DNA of 64,000 nucleotides from JAXDMK01 sp963765955 (GTDB taxonomy: Bacteria; Actinomycetota; Acidimicrobiia; Acidimicrobiales; AC-14): the NCBI GenBank assembly GCA_963765955.1, contig CAVXYA010000002.1, positions 868,001 to 932,000 of the forward strand, in the 5' to 3' direction. The notes under the pieces are model-generated. The model searched no databases and was not told the origin of the DNA. It saw only the letters and a program-made list of their open reading frames with translations. Each line of letters begins with the position of its first letter. The first letter of the stretch is position 1. Below, piece by piece: positions 1 through 7,917 of the stretch. The translations under genes were made by a program, and so were the position numbers.

Positions 1-351
1 GCGGCCCACGTGCGGGACGTGTTCGGGAACTACGAACGGTGGGTCCGCCAGACGCTCGCCGAGGACCGGCCGGTGCTGGAGGGGCCGGGCCCCGATGCCC
101 AGGCCGCCGCGGGGAACTACAACGCGCTCGACCCGGTGGCGGTGGCCGACGAGTTGGCCGCCAACGCCGAGCGCCTGGCCGCCACCTTCGAGGCCGTCCC
201 CGACGACGGGTGGGATCGCGTCGGCCTCCGCCGGGACGAGGAACGCAGCGTGCTGTTCAGCGCCCGCCGAGCCGTCCACGAGGGCAACCACCACCTCCTC
301 GACATCGGGCGGGGCATGCGAGCGTTGCGGGAGCAGGCCAAGCAGACCTGA
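1..351 (+). CDS. DinB-like protein, 3' part
   Basis: The reading frame is open from the first base, so the N-terminus lies outside the window. The visible 116 residues are mostly helical and end with a histidine-rich HEGNHHLLD segment followed by IGRGMR. This resembles the last helices of DinB/mycothiol-dependent-enzyme four-helix bundles, in which His residues bind a divalent metal. In actinobacteria such proteins often use mycothiol, and mshC is present near 37 kb. The family call rests on this short motif only, and the substrate is unknown. The next gene is about 100 bases downstream on the same strand. Confidence 0.55.
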   Translation, partial: AAHVRDVFGNYERWVRQTLAEDRPVLEGPGPDAQAAAGNYNALDPVAVADELAANAERLAATFEAVPDDGWDRVGLRRDEERSVLFSARRAVHEGNHHLLDIGRGMRALREQAKQT

Positions 352-450
352 GGCCTCGAACGGCCGCTTGGTGAGCCCCGCCCGACGGCGAGCCCAATCC
401 GGGATGGCGGCCTTGCCGCACCGGCGGCGCGTGTCCATACTGACCCCGAG

Positions 451-780
451 ATGACTGCGATTCGGGCGGTAACCGCCATGATCCGGGCCAGGGCAGTCGG
501 CGGAGCGGTGCTTCGGGGCGCGCTCCTCCTCGTCGGCGTGGCCCTGGTCGGCTGTTCGTCCGACGGAAGCAACGGCGACTCGTCCACCACCACGACGACC
601 ACGGTTGTCGTAGGCGCCACGACGACCACTGCCGGCGCCGGCGCCGGCGCCACGACGTCGATCGGCGCGGACACGACCTCGCCGGATGGGACCGCCCCAT
701 CTGACCCACCCACTTCGACCAGCCCTGACACCACGCCGTCGTCGACGACGACCATCGCCGGGTCGGTCATCACCTTCTAA
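451..780 (+). CDS. small Thr-rich lipoprotein
   Basis: This 109-residue protein has an N-terminal hydrophobic segment ending in the lipobox LVGC at about residues 29-32, so it is probably lipidated and held on the outer face of the membrane. The rest is low-complexity Ser/Thr/Gly/Ala with runs of Thr, and no folded domain is recognisable. A second in-frame ATG at 478 would leave a shorter, more typical signal peptide. Thr-rich stalks of this kind are common in surface lipoproteins of high-GC actinobacteria. The function is unknown. Confidence 0.6.
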   Translation: MTAIRAVTAMIRARAVGGAVLRGALLLVGVALVGCSSDGSNGDSSTTTTTTVVVGATTTTAGAGAGATTSIGADTTSPDGTAPSDPPTSTSPDTTPSSTTTIAGSVITF

Positions 781-1157
781 CCGGCGTCCCCCACCAAGAG
801 CCTTACTCGGAGGATTGTGGAAGCGATCGCTGGGCCGATGTTCTCGAGGCGACACGTCATCGCCGGCGCCGCTGCGCTCGGGGCGGCCGGCTTGGCCCAG
901 GGGACCCTGCCACCCTCCCCCGAGCCCCAGGGCTCCCTCGCCGACTGGTCCCCGAGGCGCCCGACCTCGTCCTGGCCCGATTCACACCTCACCGGCATTC
1001 ACGGTGGGGACCACGTCGCCGATCTCGTTCACCGCGACCAAGGCGAACGACGCCATGAAGCACAGATCGCCGTCGTCATCACCGACTTGCCGGCGTTCAG
1101 GCGTCCTGCATCTGAGGCCTTGATCTCCTCGCGTGGTGGGTCGGATCGTCGCCTGAG
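781..1157 (+). other. gap with possible Tat-signal gene remnant
   Basis: This 377-base stretch holds no convincing gene. From the ATG at 838 the first 22 residues look like a twin-arginine signal (MFSRRHVIAG, then an Ala/Gly-rich hydrophobic run), but what follows is low complexity and shows no domain. A more protein-like segment (FTVGTTSPISFTATKANDA) appears about 120 bases later in another frame. A decayed exported protein is possible. The next gene, a lasso-type kinase, starts at 1158. Confidence 0.25.
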
Positions 1158-2009
1158 GTGAGCGCGCCGCCGGTCGGCGCGTACGGGCTCCAGGTCGTCG
1201 GCATCGACGGTGCCGACGCGTGGCTGGGCCCGGTGCCGGAGCGGTTCCCCCAGCTGCGGGTGGAATGGGGGCGCGGGCGCCGCCCCGACCGGGGCGGCGA
1301 CGAACGGTTGGTGACCGACGACCGGGTCGTGTTCGAGCTCGGTCCCGACCGCAGCCTGGTGGTGGAGCGCCTGGACGGCTCGGCCGCGTCGGCCACCTCC
1401 TGGGACGCCCGGCCGCCGACCGCGGCCGAGGCCGTCCACCCCCTGCTCACCGCGGCCGCGGCCGTGGTGGGCGCCTGGTCGGGCTACGACTCGTTCCACG
1501 CCGCGGCAGTCGTCGGCACCGCCGGCGTATGGGGCCTCCTCGGGGACAAGGAGTCGGGCAAGAGCACCCTTGCCGCGGCGATGGCCGGCAACGGGCACCC
1601 CGTGGTCTGCGACGACATGCTGGCGCTACGGGGCCGGACCGCCTTCGCCGGTCCTCGCTGCGTCGACCTCCGCACCGACGCCGCTGTCCGCCTCGGGATG
1701 GGCGACGAGCTGACGATCGACGGACCGCGGCCCCGGTGGCGGGTCGGGTTGGGCCCCCTCGACGCCGAGCTGCCCATGGCCGGGTGGGTGACGCTGGCGT
1801 GGGCCGAACGCCTCGAGCTGGTGCGCGTCGCGCCCCGTGACCTCCTCGCCCGCCTGGGCGCCCATCAGACCTGGCCCCACACCCCGATCGACCCTCTCGC
1901 CCTCCTCGACCTGTCGACGCTGCCGGCCTGGGAGCTGCGTCGGCCGCGGGAGTGGTCGTCGCTGGCCGCGGTCGTCACCACCCTCGAGGCGACCGTGAAC
2001 GGCCGGTGA
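1158..2009 (+). CDS. lasso-peptide tailoring kinase (HPr kinase-like)
   Basis: This 283-residue protein resembles the HPr-kinase-like proteins found beside lasso-peptide genes. It has FHAAAVV at 113-119, a P-loop GDKESGKS at 129-136, and CDDMLAL at 151-157, the last corresponding to the conserved aspartates of HPr kinases. In characterised clusters such kinases phosphorylate the C-terminal Ser of the lasso precursor. Here the predicted core ends in Ile-Ser-Phe, so Ser15 would be the candidate target; this is an inference. The gene starts at a GTG and runs convergently towards the B2 gene, with 22 bases between stops. It could also act on another small molecule, but the neighbouring lasso genes make a tailoring role the simplest reading. 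Confidence 0.75.
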   Translation: MSAPPVGAYGLQVVGIDGADAWLGPVPERFPQLRVEWGRGRRPDRGGDERLVTDDRVVFELGPDRSLVVERLDGSAASATSWDARPPTAAEAVHPLLTAAAAVVGAWSGYDSFHAAAVVGTAGVWGLLGDKESGKSTLAAAMAGNGHPVVCDDMLALRGRTAFAGPRCVDLRTDAAVRLGMGDELTIDGPRPRWRVGLGPLDAELPMAGWVTLAWAERLELVRVAPRDLLARLGAHQTWPHTPIDPLALLDLSTLPAWELRRPREWSSLAAVVTTLEATVNGR

Positions 2010-2031
2010 GCGTGGCCGGGAGGGGGTCGGC

Positions 2032-2403
2032 TCAGCCCGGCGGACGTCGGAAGAGCTCGGTGAAGCCTTCACCCCGATCGCGCTCGTCGCCGTCGATCCA
2101 GGCGTGGGCCCGGAACCCGTCGGCGGGCGACGTGACGCCGACGATCAGGTCCCTCCGGTCGCCCTGGCCCGCGTACCACGCCTGGAGCACCACCGCCTGC
2201 ACCAGGCAGGTCGGTGATCGCCGCCACAGGACGGCCCTGACGGCGCGGTCGGCATCCGTGCGGTCGGCATCCGGCCCGGCCGGGGGGGGCGGGGGTAGGC
2301 GGCTGGCCCCGAAGTCTGCCTCCCGGATGCCGCCGCGAGCCCGGGAGATCGCCCGCAGCGTCCACCACGCGGCCCGAAGGGACTCAGGGCTGTAGCGGCC
2401 CAT
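2032..2403 (-). CDS. lasso-peptide leader protease B2
   Basis: This 123-residue protein matches the transglutaminase-like Cys protease (B2) that removes the leader of a lasso precursor. The catalytic triad is visible: Cys66 in SPTCLVQAVVLQAW, His100 in AHAW and Asp104 in IDGD, in the usual order and spacing. The N-terminal RAAWWTLRAISRARGG stretch also matches the helical start of the family. It overlaps the upstream recognition-element gene by 20 bases, so the two are translationally coupled. The split B1 plus B2 arrangement is the usual actinobacterial form; proteobacteria normally have them fused. Confidence 0.88.
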   Translation of the reverse strand: MGRYSPESLRAAWWTLRAISRARGGIREADFGASRLPPPPPAGPDADRTDADRAVRAVLWRRSPTCLVQAVVLQAWYAGQGDRRDLIVGVTSPADGFRAHAWIDGDERDRGEGFTELFRRPPG

Positions 2404-2683
2404 CGTCCTCGAGCAGGTGCCGGTCGGCGAGGGAGGTCAGGAACCGGTCGACATCGGCTGCCGCCCGGACCCCCTCGACGCCGTAGCGGTCGACCAGGAC
2501 GCCAACGAGCTGGTCACGGGTGGCGCCGCCGGCCAGCCCGTTCCACAAGGCGGCGCCGCTGCGGTTGACGGCGAGGAACTCGGCATGGTCGACGTCGAGG
2601 ACCACCACATCGCCCTCGACCAGGCGCCACTGCACGGAATCGTCCCGCAGGCGCAGCCAGCCGGTGGGCGGCCCCGTGGTCAT
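2384..2683 (-). CDS. RiPP recognition element B1 (PqqD-like)
   Basis: This 99-residue protein has the PqqD fold pattern: a beta-rich start (WRLVEGDVVVLDVDHAEFLAVN), the SGAALWNGLAGG signature, then helices with a variable C-terminal LADRHLLE. Such proteins bind the precursor leader through its YxxPxL motif and present it to the B2 protease. I chose the ATG at 2683 because it overlaps the stop of the preceding nucleotidyltransferase gene as ATGA and gives the normal family length; the frame stays open upstream, but the extra residues look like noncoding translation. Confidence 0.88.
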   Translation of the reverse strand: MTTGPPTGWLRLRDDSVQWRLVEGDVVVLDVDHAEFLAVNRSGAALWNGLAGGATRDQLVGVLVDRYGVEGVRAAADVDRFLTSLADRHLLEDDGPLQP

Positions 2684-3027
2684 GAGCCGGCGCCGGCGCG
2701 TCGGACGTGGAGCCACACCTGGGCGTGCTCGACCCATTCGGGCAGCGACCGGCCCGGAAGGTGGGGAACAAAGCCGAGCGCGGCGAGAACCCCTTCGGCC
2801 TCGGTGTGGCATCCGGGCGGCACCAGCAGGTCGGCATCGCCATAGGGCCGAATCGTGCCGTCGTCGTAGAGCCACGTCGCCAGTGCCCCGCCATTGAGCA
2901 GGACGACCGGCACCCCGGCCTGGCGGTGCGCCGATGGGGCCTCAGCGACCACCTGATCGATCCCGAGACTGCGAGCGGTCTCCAGGCGGGGATTCACCGG
3001 CCCAGCATGATGCCCGTACCACGACAC
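2680..3027 (-). CDS. short nucleotidyltransferase of lasso cluster
   Basis: The 115-residue product carries the core of the nucleotidyltransferase family often linked to lasso clusters: PVVLLNGGALATWLYDD at 40-56 and RPYGDADLLVPP at 60-71, with the two Asp residues (64 and 66) expected to bind metal. Typical members are two to three times longer, so this protein is either a minimal version or a truncated one. It starts at a GTG and its stop overlaps the B1 start by four bases. The paeninodin cluster of Paenibacillus also contains a kinase and a nucleotidyltransferase. The modification made here is unknown. Confidence 0.72.
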   Translation of the reverse strand: MSWYGHHAGPVNPRLETARSLGIDQVVAEAPSAHRQAGVPVVLLNGGALATWLYDDGTIRPYGDADLLVPPGCHTEAEGVLAALGFVPHLPGRSLPEWVEHAQVWLHVRRAGAGS

Positions 3028-3049
3028 GTCCAGCGACCCGGGTTATGCT
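3021..3049 (+). promoter_or_regulatory. possible promoter of lasso precursor
   Basis: In the 77-base gap between the divergent start codons there is ACGACA at 3021-3026 and TATGCT at 3044-3049, separated by 17 bases, which fits a sigma-70 type promoter reading towards the precursor gene. The -35 box is weak and overlaps the start of the nucleotidyltransferase gene, so the call is tentative. Confidence 0.35.
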
Positions 3050-3104
3050 GCGTCCTCGCAAGGACGCGCCGGCTGGCGGACGGCAGAGGCGCACGGAGGT
3101 CGGA

Positions 3105-3266
3105 GTGGGCGAGGACGACGTGACCGCAGTCGGCGCGACGGCCCCCGAGCGCGACCCTGACCCGTACGAACCGCCGAAGATCGAGCTTCTCGGTACCGTG
3201 GGCGCGCTCACACGAGGCCCCGTCGGTGTCGGCGGCGACCTCGACGGGATGGTCATCTCCTTCTAA
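3105..3266 (+). CDS. lasso-peptide precursor
   Basis: This small gene encodes 53 residues from a GTG at 3105, which follows GGAGGT at 3095-3100. The leader contains YEPPKIELLGTVGALTR, matching the lasso leader rule YxxPxLxxxG with a conserved Thr at the penultimate leader position. Cleavage after that Thr-Arg gives the 16-residue core GPVGVGGDLDGMVISF. Gly1 and Asp8 are placed for an eight-membered macrolactam ring, leaving the tail LDGMVISF with bulky Met, Val, Ile and Phe as possible plug residues. A GTG at 3120 would give a shorter leader without changing the core. The gene is divergent from B1/B2 and immediately precedes the cyclase. Ring and tail assignment follow family rules and are not measured. 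Confidence 0.88.
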   Translation: MGEDDVTAVGATAPERDPDPYEPPKIELLGTVGALTRGPVGVGGDLDGMVISF

Positions 3267-3362
3267 GGGGGCGTCCGCCGATGATCGCGGAGCCGACGAG
3301 CAATCTTCCTCGGTAGGTACGCCCGGACCGGCTCTGGGCCGGACCCCAAGGACATCGAGGCC

Positions 3363-5162
3363 ATGGCCGCCGGGCTCCCCGGCGCGGGGCGAGGTCCCCT
3401 CCGCCAGTGGACCGGCCCCGGACTGCGGCTGGGTCATGTCCCCCTCAGTCCCGGTTTCCACCCGACCACGATGCCTGCGAGCGACGACGTCGCCCAGCTC
3501 ACGATCGTCGGCGACATCCGCCTGGACAACCGGGCCGAGCTGTCGGCCGCCCTGGGCCTGGGTGGCGGGCCGGCCGGGAAACTGGGCGACCGCGAGCTGG
3601 TCCTGGCCGCCTACCGCCGGTGGGGCGAGGGATGTGCCGAGCGGCTCCTGGGTGACTTTTCGTTCGCCCTGTGGAACGGGCGACGGCGATTTGTGTTCTG
3701 TGCTCGGGACCCCCTCGGGACCAAGCCCCTCTACTACCACCTGACATCGTCCACGTTCGCCTTCGCCTCTGATCCCGAGGCCATCCTCCGCCTTCCCGAC
3801 GTGCCCCGGCGGCTGAACCGCCTCGCCCTGGCCGAGTATCTCTTCGCCTGCTACGACGACGTGGAGGCCACCGCGTGGCTCGATGTCAGCCGGCTCCCAC
3901 CGGGTTCCACCCTCACCGTTGCCACCCACACGGTGAAGAGGCGACGGACGTGGCACCCCGAGTCCGTCCCCGAGCTGCAGCTCGACTCGGATGCCGCCTA
4001 CGAGGACGCGTTCCGCACAGCGCTGACCGACGCGGTGCGACAGCGCTTGCCGGCCCGCGGTGCGGGCGTGTACCTGAGCGGCGGGCTCGATTCGTCGGCG
4101 GTCACGTCCGTCGCCCAGCCCCTGTACCGCGGCGGAAGGCTGGCGACGTTCACCGCCGTGTTCGACGCCGACGCCGACGCCGACGAGCGGGTGTTTGCGG
4201 ACGCCACATCGGCGCGTGCCGGGGCCGACGCCCACCACGTCCGGCCCGAGTCCTTCAGCCCGCTGGGTGACTGGGTGGCCGCGCCTTGGGCCGGTCCGGC
4301 TCCCAGCTGCGACCCGCAGGTGACGGTCGTCCGCGCCGTCGTGGAGGGTGCAGGTGCTCGTGGGACGTCGGTGCTGCTCAGCGGCTTGGGCGGGGATTCC
4401 GTCGTCTCCCACGGGGTCGCCTATCTCACCGAGCTCGCCGGCTCCGGGCACCCCGTTCGCTTCCTGGCCGAGGCCCGTGCCCTCGCTCGCCGGCACGATC
4501 GGGCCCTGACTCCGTTGGTGCGGACCTACGGCGTCCGGCCGTTCGTCCCCCCGGCCGTGCTTCGCCGCCGAGGCCGCCGCCAGAACGAGGATTTCCGCAT
4601 CGGTGCCGTCTCGGCCCCGGTGCGTTCGGACGTGGTCCGAGATCTCGGGCTCGAGGAGCGAGTCGCGGCGCGCGGCCGATCCCGCCCGGCGAGGACTTCC
4701 CGGCAGGCCCATTTGAGGGAGCTCACCAGCGGCCATCCTCCGTACGCGTTCGAGGGGGACTTCCACACCGATGTGGTCACCGGGGTCGAGCGGCGGTACC
4801 CCTTCGTCGACCGGCGGCTGGCCGAGCTCTGCCTGAGCATGCCGGGGGACCAGAAGCTGCGGGACGGCTGGACCCGATCGATCATGCGACGGGCGATGGC
4901 GGACGTGCTGCCCGAGGTCGTCCACCAACGACCGGGCAAGGGCGACCTGGCTCAGCCGTTCCGACGGAGCCTGCTCGACCGGGACCGCCCCGCCCTCGAA
5001 GCGCTCGTCGCGAGTCCGGGCCTCGTCACCGAATGGGTCGATCCCGCCGCCCTGCGAGCCCTCTGGGATCGGTGCCAGTCTGAGCAGCGGGGCCAGGACT
5101 GCTTTTCGATGTGGCGCGTCGCCGTGCTGTCGCGCTGGCTGACCCACCACGGGTTCGGGTAG
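3363..5162 (+). CDS. lasso-peptide macrocyclase (Asn synthetase-like)
   Basis: This 599-residue protein has an N-terminal glutamine-amidotransferase-like domain (FSFALWNGRRRFVFCARDPLG near 99-119) and an asparagine-synthetase domain with the PP-loop YLSGGLDSSAV at 237-247. In lasso clusters this enzyme activates the Asp or Glu side chain with ATP and closes the ring onto the core N-terminus. It follows the precursor gene by 96 bases. The annotated ATG at 3363 probably misses the true start: codons before it read FLGRYARTGSGPDPKDIEA, which looks like family sequence, and a good start (GGGGG then ATG at 3281) lies one frame away. A one-base error near 3302-3306 would join them. Confidence 0.87.
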   Translation: MAAGLPGAGRGPLRQWTGPGLRLGHVPLSPGFHPTTMPASDDVAQLTIVGDIRLDNRAELSAALGLGGGPAGKLGDRELVLAAYRRWGEGCAERLLGDFSFALWNGRRRFVFCARDPLGTKPLYYHLTSSTFAFASDPEAILRLPDVPRRLNRLALAEYLFACYDDVEATAWLDVSRLPPGSTLTVATHTVKRRRTWHPESVPELQLDSDAAYEDAFRTALTDAVRQRLPARGAGVYLSGGLDSSAVTSVAQPLYRGGRLATFTAVFDADADADERVFADATSARAGADAHHVRPESFSPLGDWVAAPWAGPAPSCDPQVTVVRAVVEGAGARGTSVLLSGLGGDSVVSHGVAYLTELAGSGHPVRFLAEARALARRHDRALTPLVRTYGVRPFVPPAVLRRRGRRQNEDFRIGAVSAPVRSDVVRDLGLEERVAARGRSRPARTSRQAHLRELTSGHPPYAFEGDFHTDVVTGVERRYPFVDRRLAELCLSMPGDQKLRDGWTRSIMRRAMADVLPEVVHQRPGKGDLAQPFRRSLLDRDRPALEALVASPGLVTEWVDPAALRALWDRCQSEQRGQDCFSMWRVAVLSRWLTHHGFG

Positions 5163-5307
5163 AGCGGGCGAGGACGGTGGCCGTTGGCGCAACCCTCCGT
5201 CGGGCACGCAACCTCGGCATAGACAGGAAGCGTTCGCGCTCTACCGCAGCCTTCTGTTCACCGCCGCCTCGAGATGCTCGGCTCCAACTCCGACGCCGAC
5301 CGCCTCC

Positions 5308-6474
5308 TCACCAAGCCGGATCGGCCCTCGGTGGTGACGTGCAGCGCACGATGCCGTCGGGTTGGGTGACCTCGAAGGTGGCATCGGGCAGGAGCTTGGC
5401 CTGCCATCCGGGTTGATGGAGCCGGTGGTGGTGGCGGGTGCAGACGAGAACCAGGTTGTCGAGGTCGGTGGCTCCGCCGTGGGTGACCCAGCGCACGTGG
5501 TGGCCCTCACACCACGTCGAAGGCCGGTCACAGCCCGGGAAGCGACAGTGCTCGTCGCGGATGACCAGGGCGCTCCACAGGGGAGCGGGGATCGTTCGGG
5601 TCGAGGTGCCGTAGTCGAGGATGGCCGAGCGGCCCGCCATCAGCACCCGGTGCAGGGAGCAGTCGCACAGGAGTCTTGACACGCTGTCCCCGTCGAGGGC
5701 GGGACCCCCGATGACCCGGCCGCCGGCCCCTTCGGCCAGGGCGTCGATGTCGACGACCACGTTCAGGTGCGGGCGATGCCTACCCCCGGCCCTCGAGTGC
5801 TGGTGGTCGAGGAAGAACCGGCAGACATCGACCAGGGCATGGGCCCTTTTGGTCGCCGGCGTGCGGGTGTCGTCGGCATCGTCGGTGGTGGCCAGGCGCA
5901 GGGCGGTGGCCACCACTGCCCCGCCCTCGGCGTCGAAGGACCCGTCGAGGACGTAGCGGTCGTCCAGGGTCTGGGACAGGTAAAGCGAGCGCTCGGGCTC
6001 GGCCGGCTCCGGCGGCTCGGTGGCCCGGGCCTTCCAGCTGGCCATGGCCCGAGATGTACCGGCGACGGTCAGCGGGACCAGGTAGGGCACCACGTCGGCC
6101 TCCTGCTCTGCGAACAAAGCGACCGTCGAATCGTCGACATGGGCCAGGATCGCCTCCACCTGCCCACCGGACAGCGACCCGTCGCCATAGGCGGCGGCGC
6201 AGACCGGCAATTGACGCATTCTCTGGGCCAGCACGCTCAGCCGCTTGGCCGAGCGGTCGGTCATCGACGCCATCGACCGCAACCACGCCGTCATCGACGT
6301 GGCCCCGTCGATGTCCCACAGCTCGTGCGCATCGAAGGCCCCGGCCACCTCGGCGATGCGGGCCTCGAGCTGGTCCCGCAGGGCCAACACCCGGACCAAC
6401 GCATCCCGATCGACCGGGATGTCCAGCCTCTCGATCGCCTCCGCCAGATCCTCCAGCACGTCCCAAGCGTACAC
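5308..6474 (-). CDS. DUF222 / HNH endonuclease domain protein
   Basis: This protein of about 388 residues has an N-terminal helical DUF222 region and a C-terminal HNH nuclease domain, seen as CRFPGCDRPSTWCEGHH, then GGATDLDNLVLVCTRHHHRLH. The two CxxC-like pairs and the His residues match the metal-binding HNH of the 13E12-repeat family, which is multicopy in many actinobacteria. The cellular role is uncertain; mobility or restriction has been suggested for the family. The frame begins at a TTG at 6486; I chose the GTG at 6474, and another GTG at 6459 is also possible. It borders decayed sequence on its 5' side. Confidence 0.8.
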   Translation of the reverse strand: MYAWDVLEDLAEAIERLDIPVDRDALVRVLALRDQLEARIAEVAGAFDAHELWDIDGATSMTAWLRSMASMTDRSAKRLSVLAQRMRQLPVCAAAYGDGSLSGGQVEAILAHVDDSTVALFAEQEADVVPYLVPLTVAGTSRAMASWKARATEPPEPAEPERSLYLSQTLDDRYVLDGSFDAEGGAVVATALRLATTDDADDTRTPATKRAHALVDVCRFFLDHQHSRAGGRHRPHLNVVVDIDALAEGAGGRVIGGPALDGDSVSRLLCDCSLHRVLMAGRSAILDYGTSTRTIPAPLWSALVIRDEHCRFPGCDRPSTWCEGHHVRWVTHGGATDLDNLVLVCTRHHHRLHQPGWQAKLLPDATFEVTQPDGIVRCTSPPRADPAW

Positions 6475-6522
6475 ATGTTCGATCAATAGCGCAAGTCATC
6501 TTAGCTAAAATCTGGCGCCCTA

Positions 6523-6745
6523 TTACTTACCGTACTGCGCCCAGTCCTCGGGGTTGTCTTCAACGCGAAAAGATCGACGACGACGCCGTCGACCAGGACC
6601 AAGCCTTGCCGGCGGGGCGGGTCCTCGTCGGAGTTGAGGAGGATCCGCCACGTCGGGCGGCTCCGCAGGCCGCGCCAGCCGAGCTGGGCCGACGCGTGAC
6701 CTACCAGGAAGCCGACCTCCCCGGGCGGCCGCCGCCCGGGCGCCA
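6523..6745 (-). pseudogene. degraded copy of gene tail at 23.65 kb
   Basis: About 220 bases match the 3' end of the membrane-protein gene at 23653-24528: both encode VGHASAQLGWRGLRSRPTWRILL, then EDPPRR, then LVLVDG, then EDNPEDWAQ. In this copy the last part is out of frame with the first because of small deletions and insertions near 6570-6590, and the N-terminal membrane and proline-rich parts are missing. It therefore looks like a partial duplication that has decayed. Confidence 0.7.
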
Positions 6746-6778
6746 TTGACCGGGCGGCGATCACCACGTGGACGTACG

Positions 6779-7560
6779 TCAGGCCGCGTCCTGCAGTTCC
6801 ACCGCGTCGAGCGGCCGGGAGGTCGGCGTCGCAGCTGCGGGACGAGCCAGGCGGGCAGCCCTCCGCACCTTGACGACCATGGCCGGCGTCATCAGGTCCC
6901 GGGCCGGTCGCAGCAGGGTCGTCACCTCGAGGAGGCGCCGGCAGCGTCCTCCGAGACCTGTGCCGCCAGCATCACCTTGGCCATGTAGCGGTTGACGAGG
7001 TCGGTACCGGGCGCCTTGGGGCCCCGAGTCGCGGGCAACGCGAAGTCGGCGTCGGTCGACATCTGCCAGATGGGGGTGACCACCTTGGCCAACCGGCGGT
7101 AGAAGCGACTGACGAACCGCTCGTCGAGCGTGTCGTCGGCGTCGAGCACCGTCCCCAGCGCCTCCGCTTGGAGGATGGCGCTCGACATGCCCTGGCCGTA
7201 GATCGGGTTGAAGCTGCACACCGCGTCACCGAGCATCACCAAACCGCCGGGCACCCGGTCGAGCCGTTCGACGTGGCGGCGCTGGTTCGACGGCAGCCGG
7301 TGGGTGACGATGCCGCCCAGCGGATCCGACGTCTCGATGATCTCGGCGACCAACGGCGACGGCAGGTCGCGGGCGACAGCGAGGAAGCCCTCCGGGTCCC
7401 GGGGCGGGTGGTCGCCGTGGAAGCCGGCCAGGGCGACGAGCCACCGGTCGCCTTCGAAGGGGGAAGAACATTCCTTGGCGGCCGGCCGGTGGGCGAACCC
7501 GACGCGACGATGGCCAGCTGCTGCCACCGATGACGACTGCTCTCCGCCCCTGGTAAGACT
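6779..7560 (-). pseudogene. broken FAD-dependent monooxygenase
   Basis: The longest frame here (6922-7608) encodes the C-terminal half of a class A flavoprotein hydroxylase: FEGDRWLVALAGFHGD, then GLVMLGDAVCSFNPIYGQGMSSA, the typical FAD-ribityl GD motif region. The N-terminal dinucleotide motif survives only as RRAVVIGGS in another frame near 7530-7550, with the middle of the domain deleted. Near 6940 the frame is lost again, and the natural end (LLEVTTLLRPARDLMTPA) continues in a different frame to 6779. An internal deletion plus a frameshift make it nonfunctional, unlike the single-indel cases elsewhere in the window. Confidence 0.72.
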
Positions 7561-7917
7561 TGACACGCCGCCATGACCGGTCCCTGTTGTCCCGTACGGA
7601 CACATCAAACCGGGAGAGGCGAATGCCGTCGATGATGCAAGCCGGTGTCTGTTTCACTCGTGGAGCCACACCCGACGCGCTCGGAACCGGCTCGCGCCCG
7701 ATAAACCGACTGCGAACCCCGGCCCGACGGCGCGAGGAGTACGTCCGCGAAAGGCTGCCGGAGCCGGTGCTGACGGGCCCCGCTCCGCCGGACCCTCGGC
7801 GGAGCGTGCCGTGTTCGTCCTGCGGAGGTGTTCCAGACCGACTCGACGGGGTCGCGGCACTCACCCGGACCTGAGCCGCACCGTCCTTCCCGGGGGGCTA
7901 TGGCTGGGCGACCGGGG

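Noticed and set aside
117..773. Long minus-strand frame over the DinB and lipoprotein genes
   Set aside because: It is Pro/Arg/Val low-complexity sequence opposite real genes, typical of high-GC antisense frames, and shows no family likeness.
2934..3104. Longer N-terminus for the lasso precursor
   Set aside because: Upstream residues in this frame are Arg/Gly-rich without leader likeness and overlap the divergent gene; a GTG near 3105 gives a typical leader length.
2994..5207. 737-residue minus-strand frame opposite the lasso cyclase and precursor
   Set aside because: Antisense to a clear asparagine-synthetase-like gene with conserved motifs; composition is that of a shadow.
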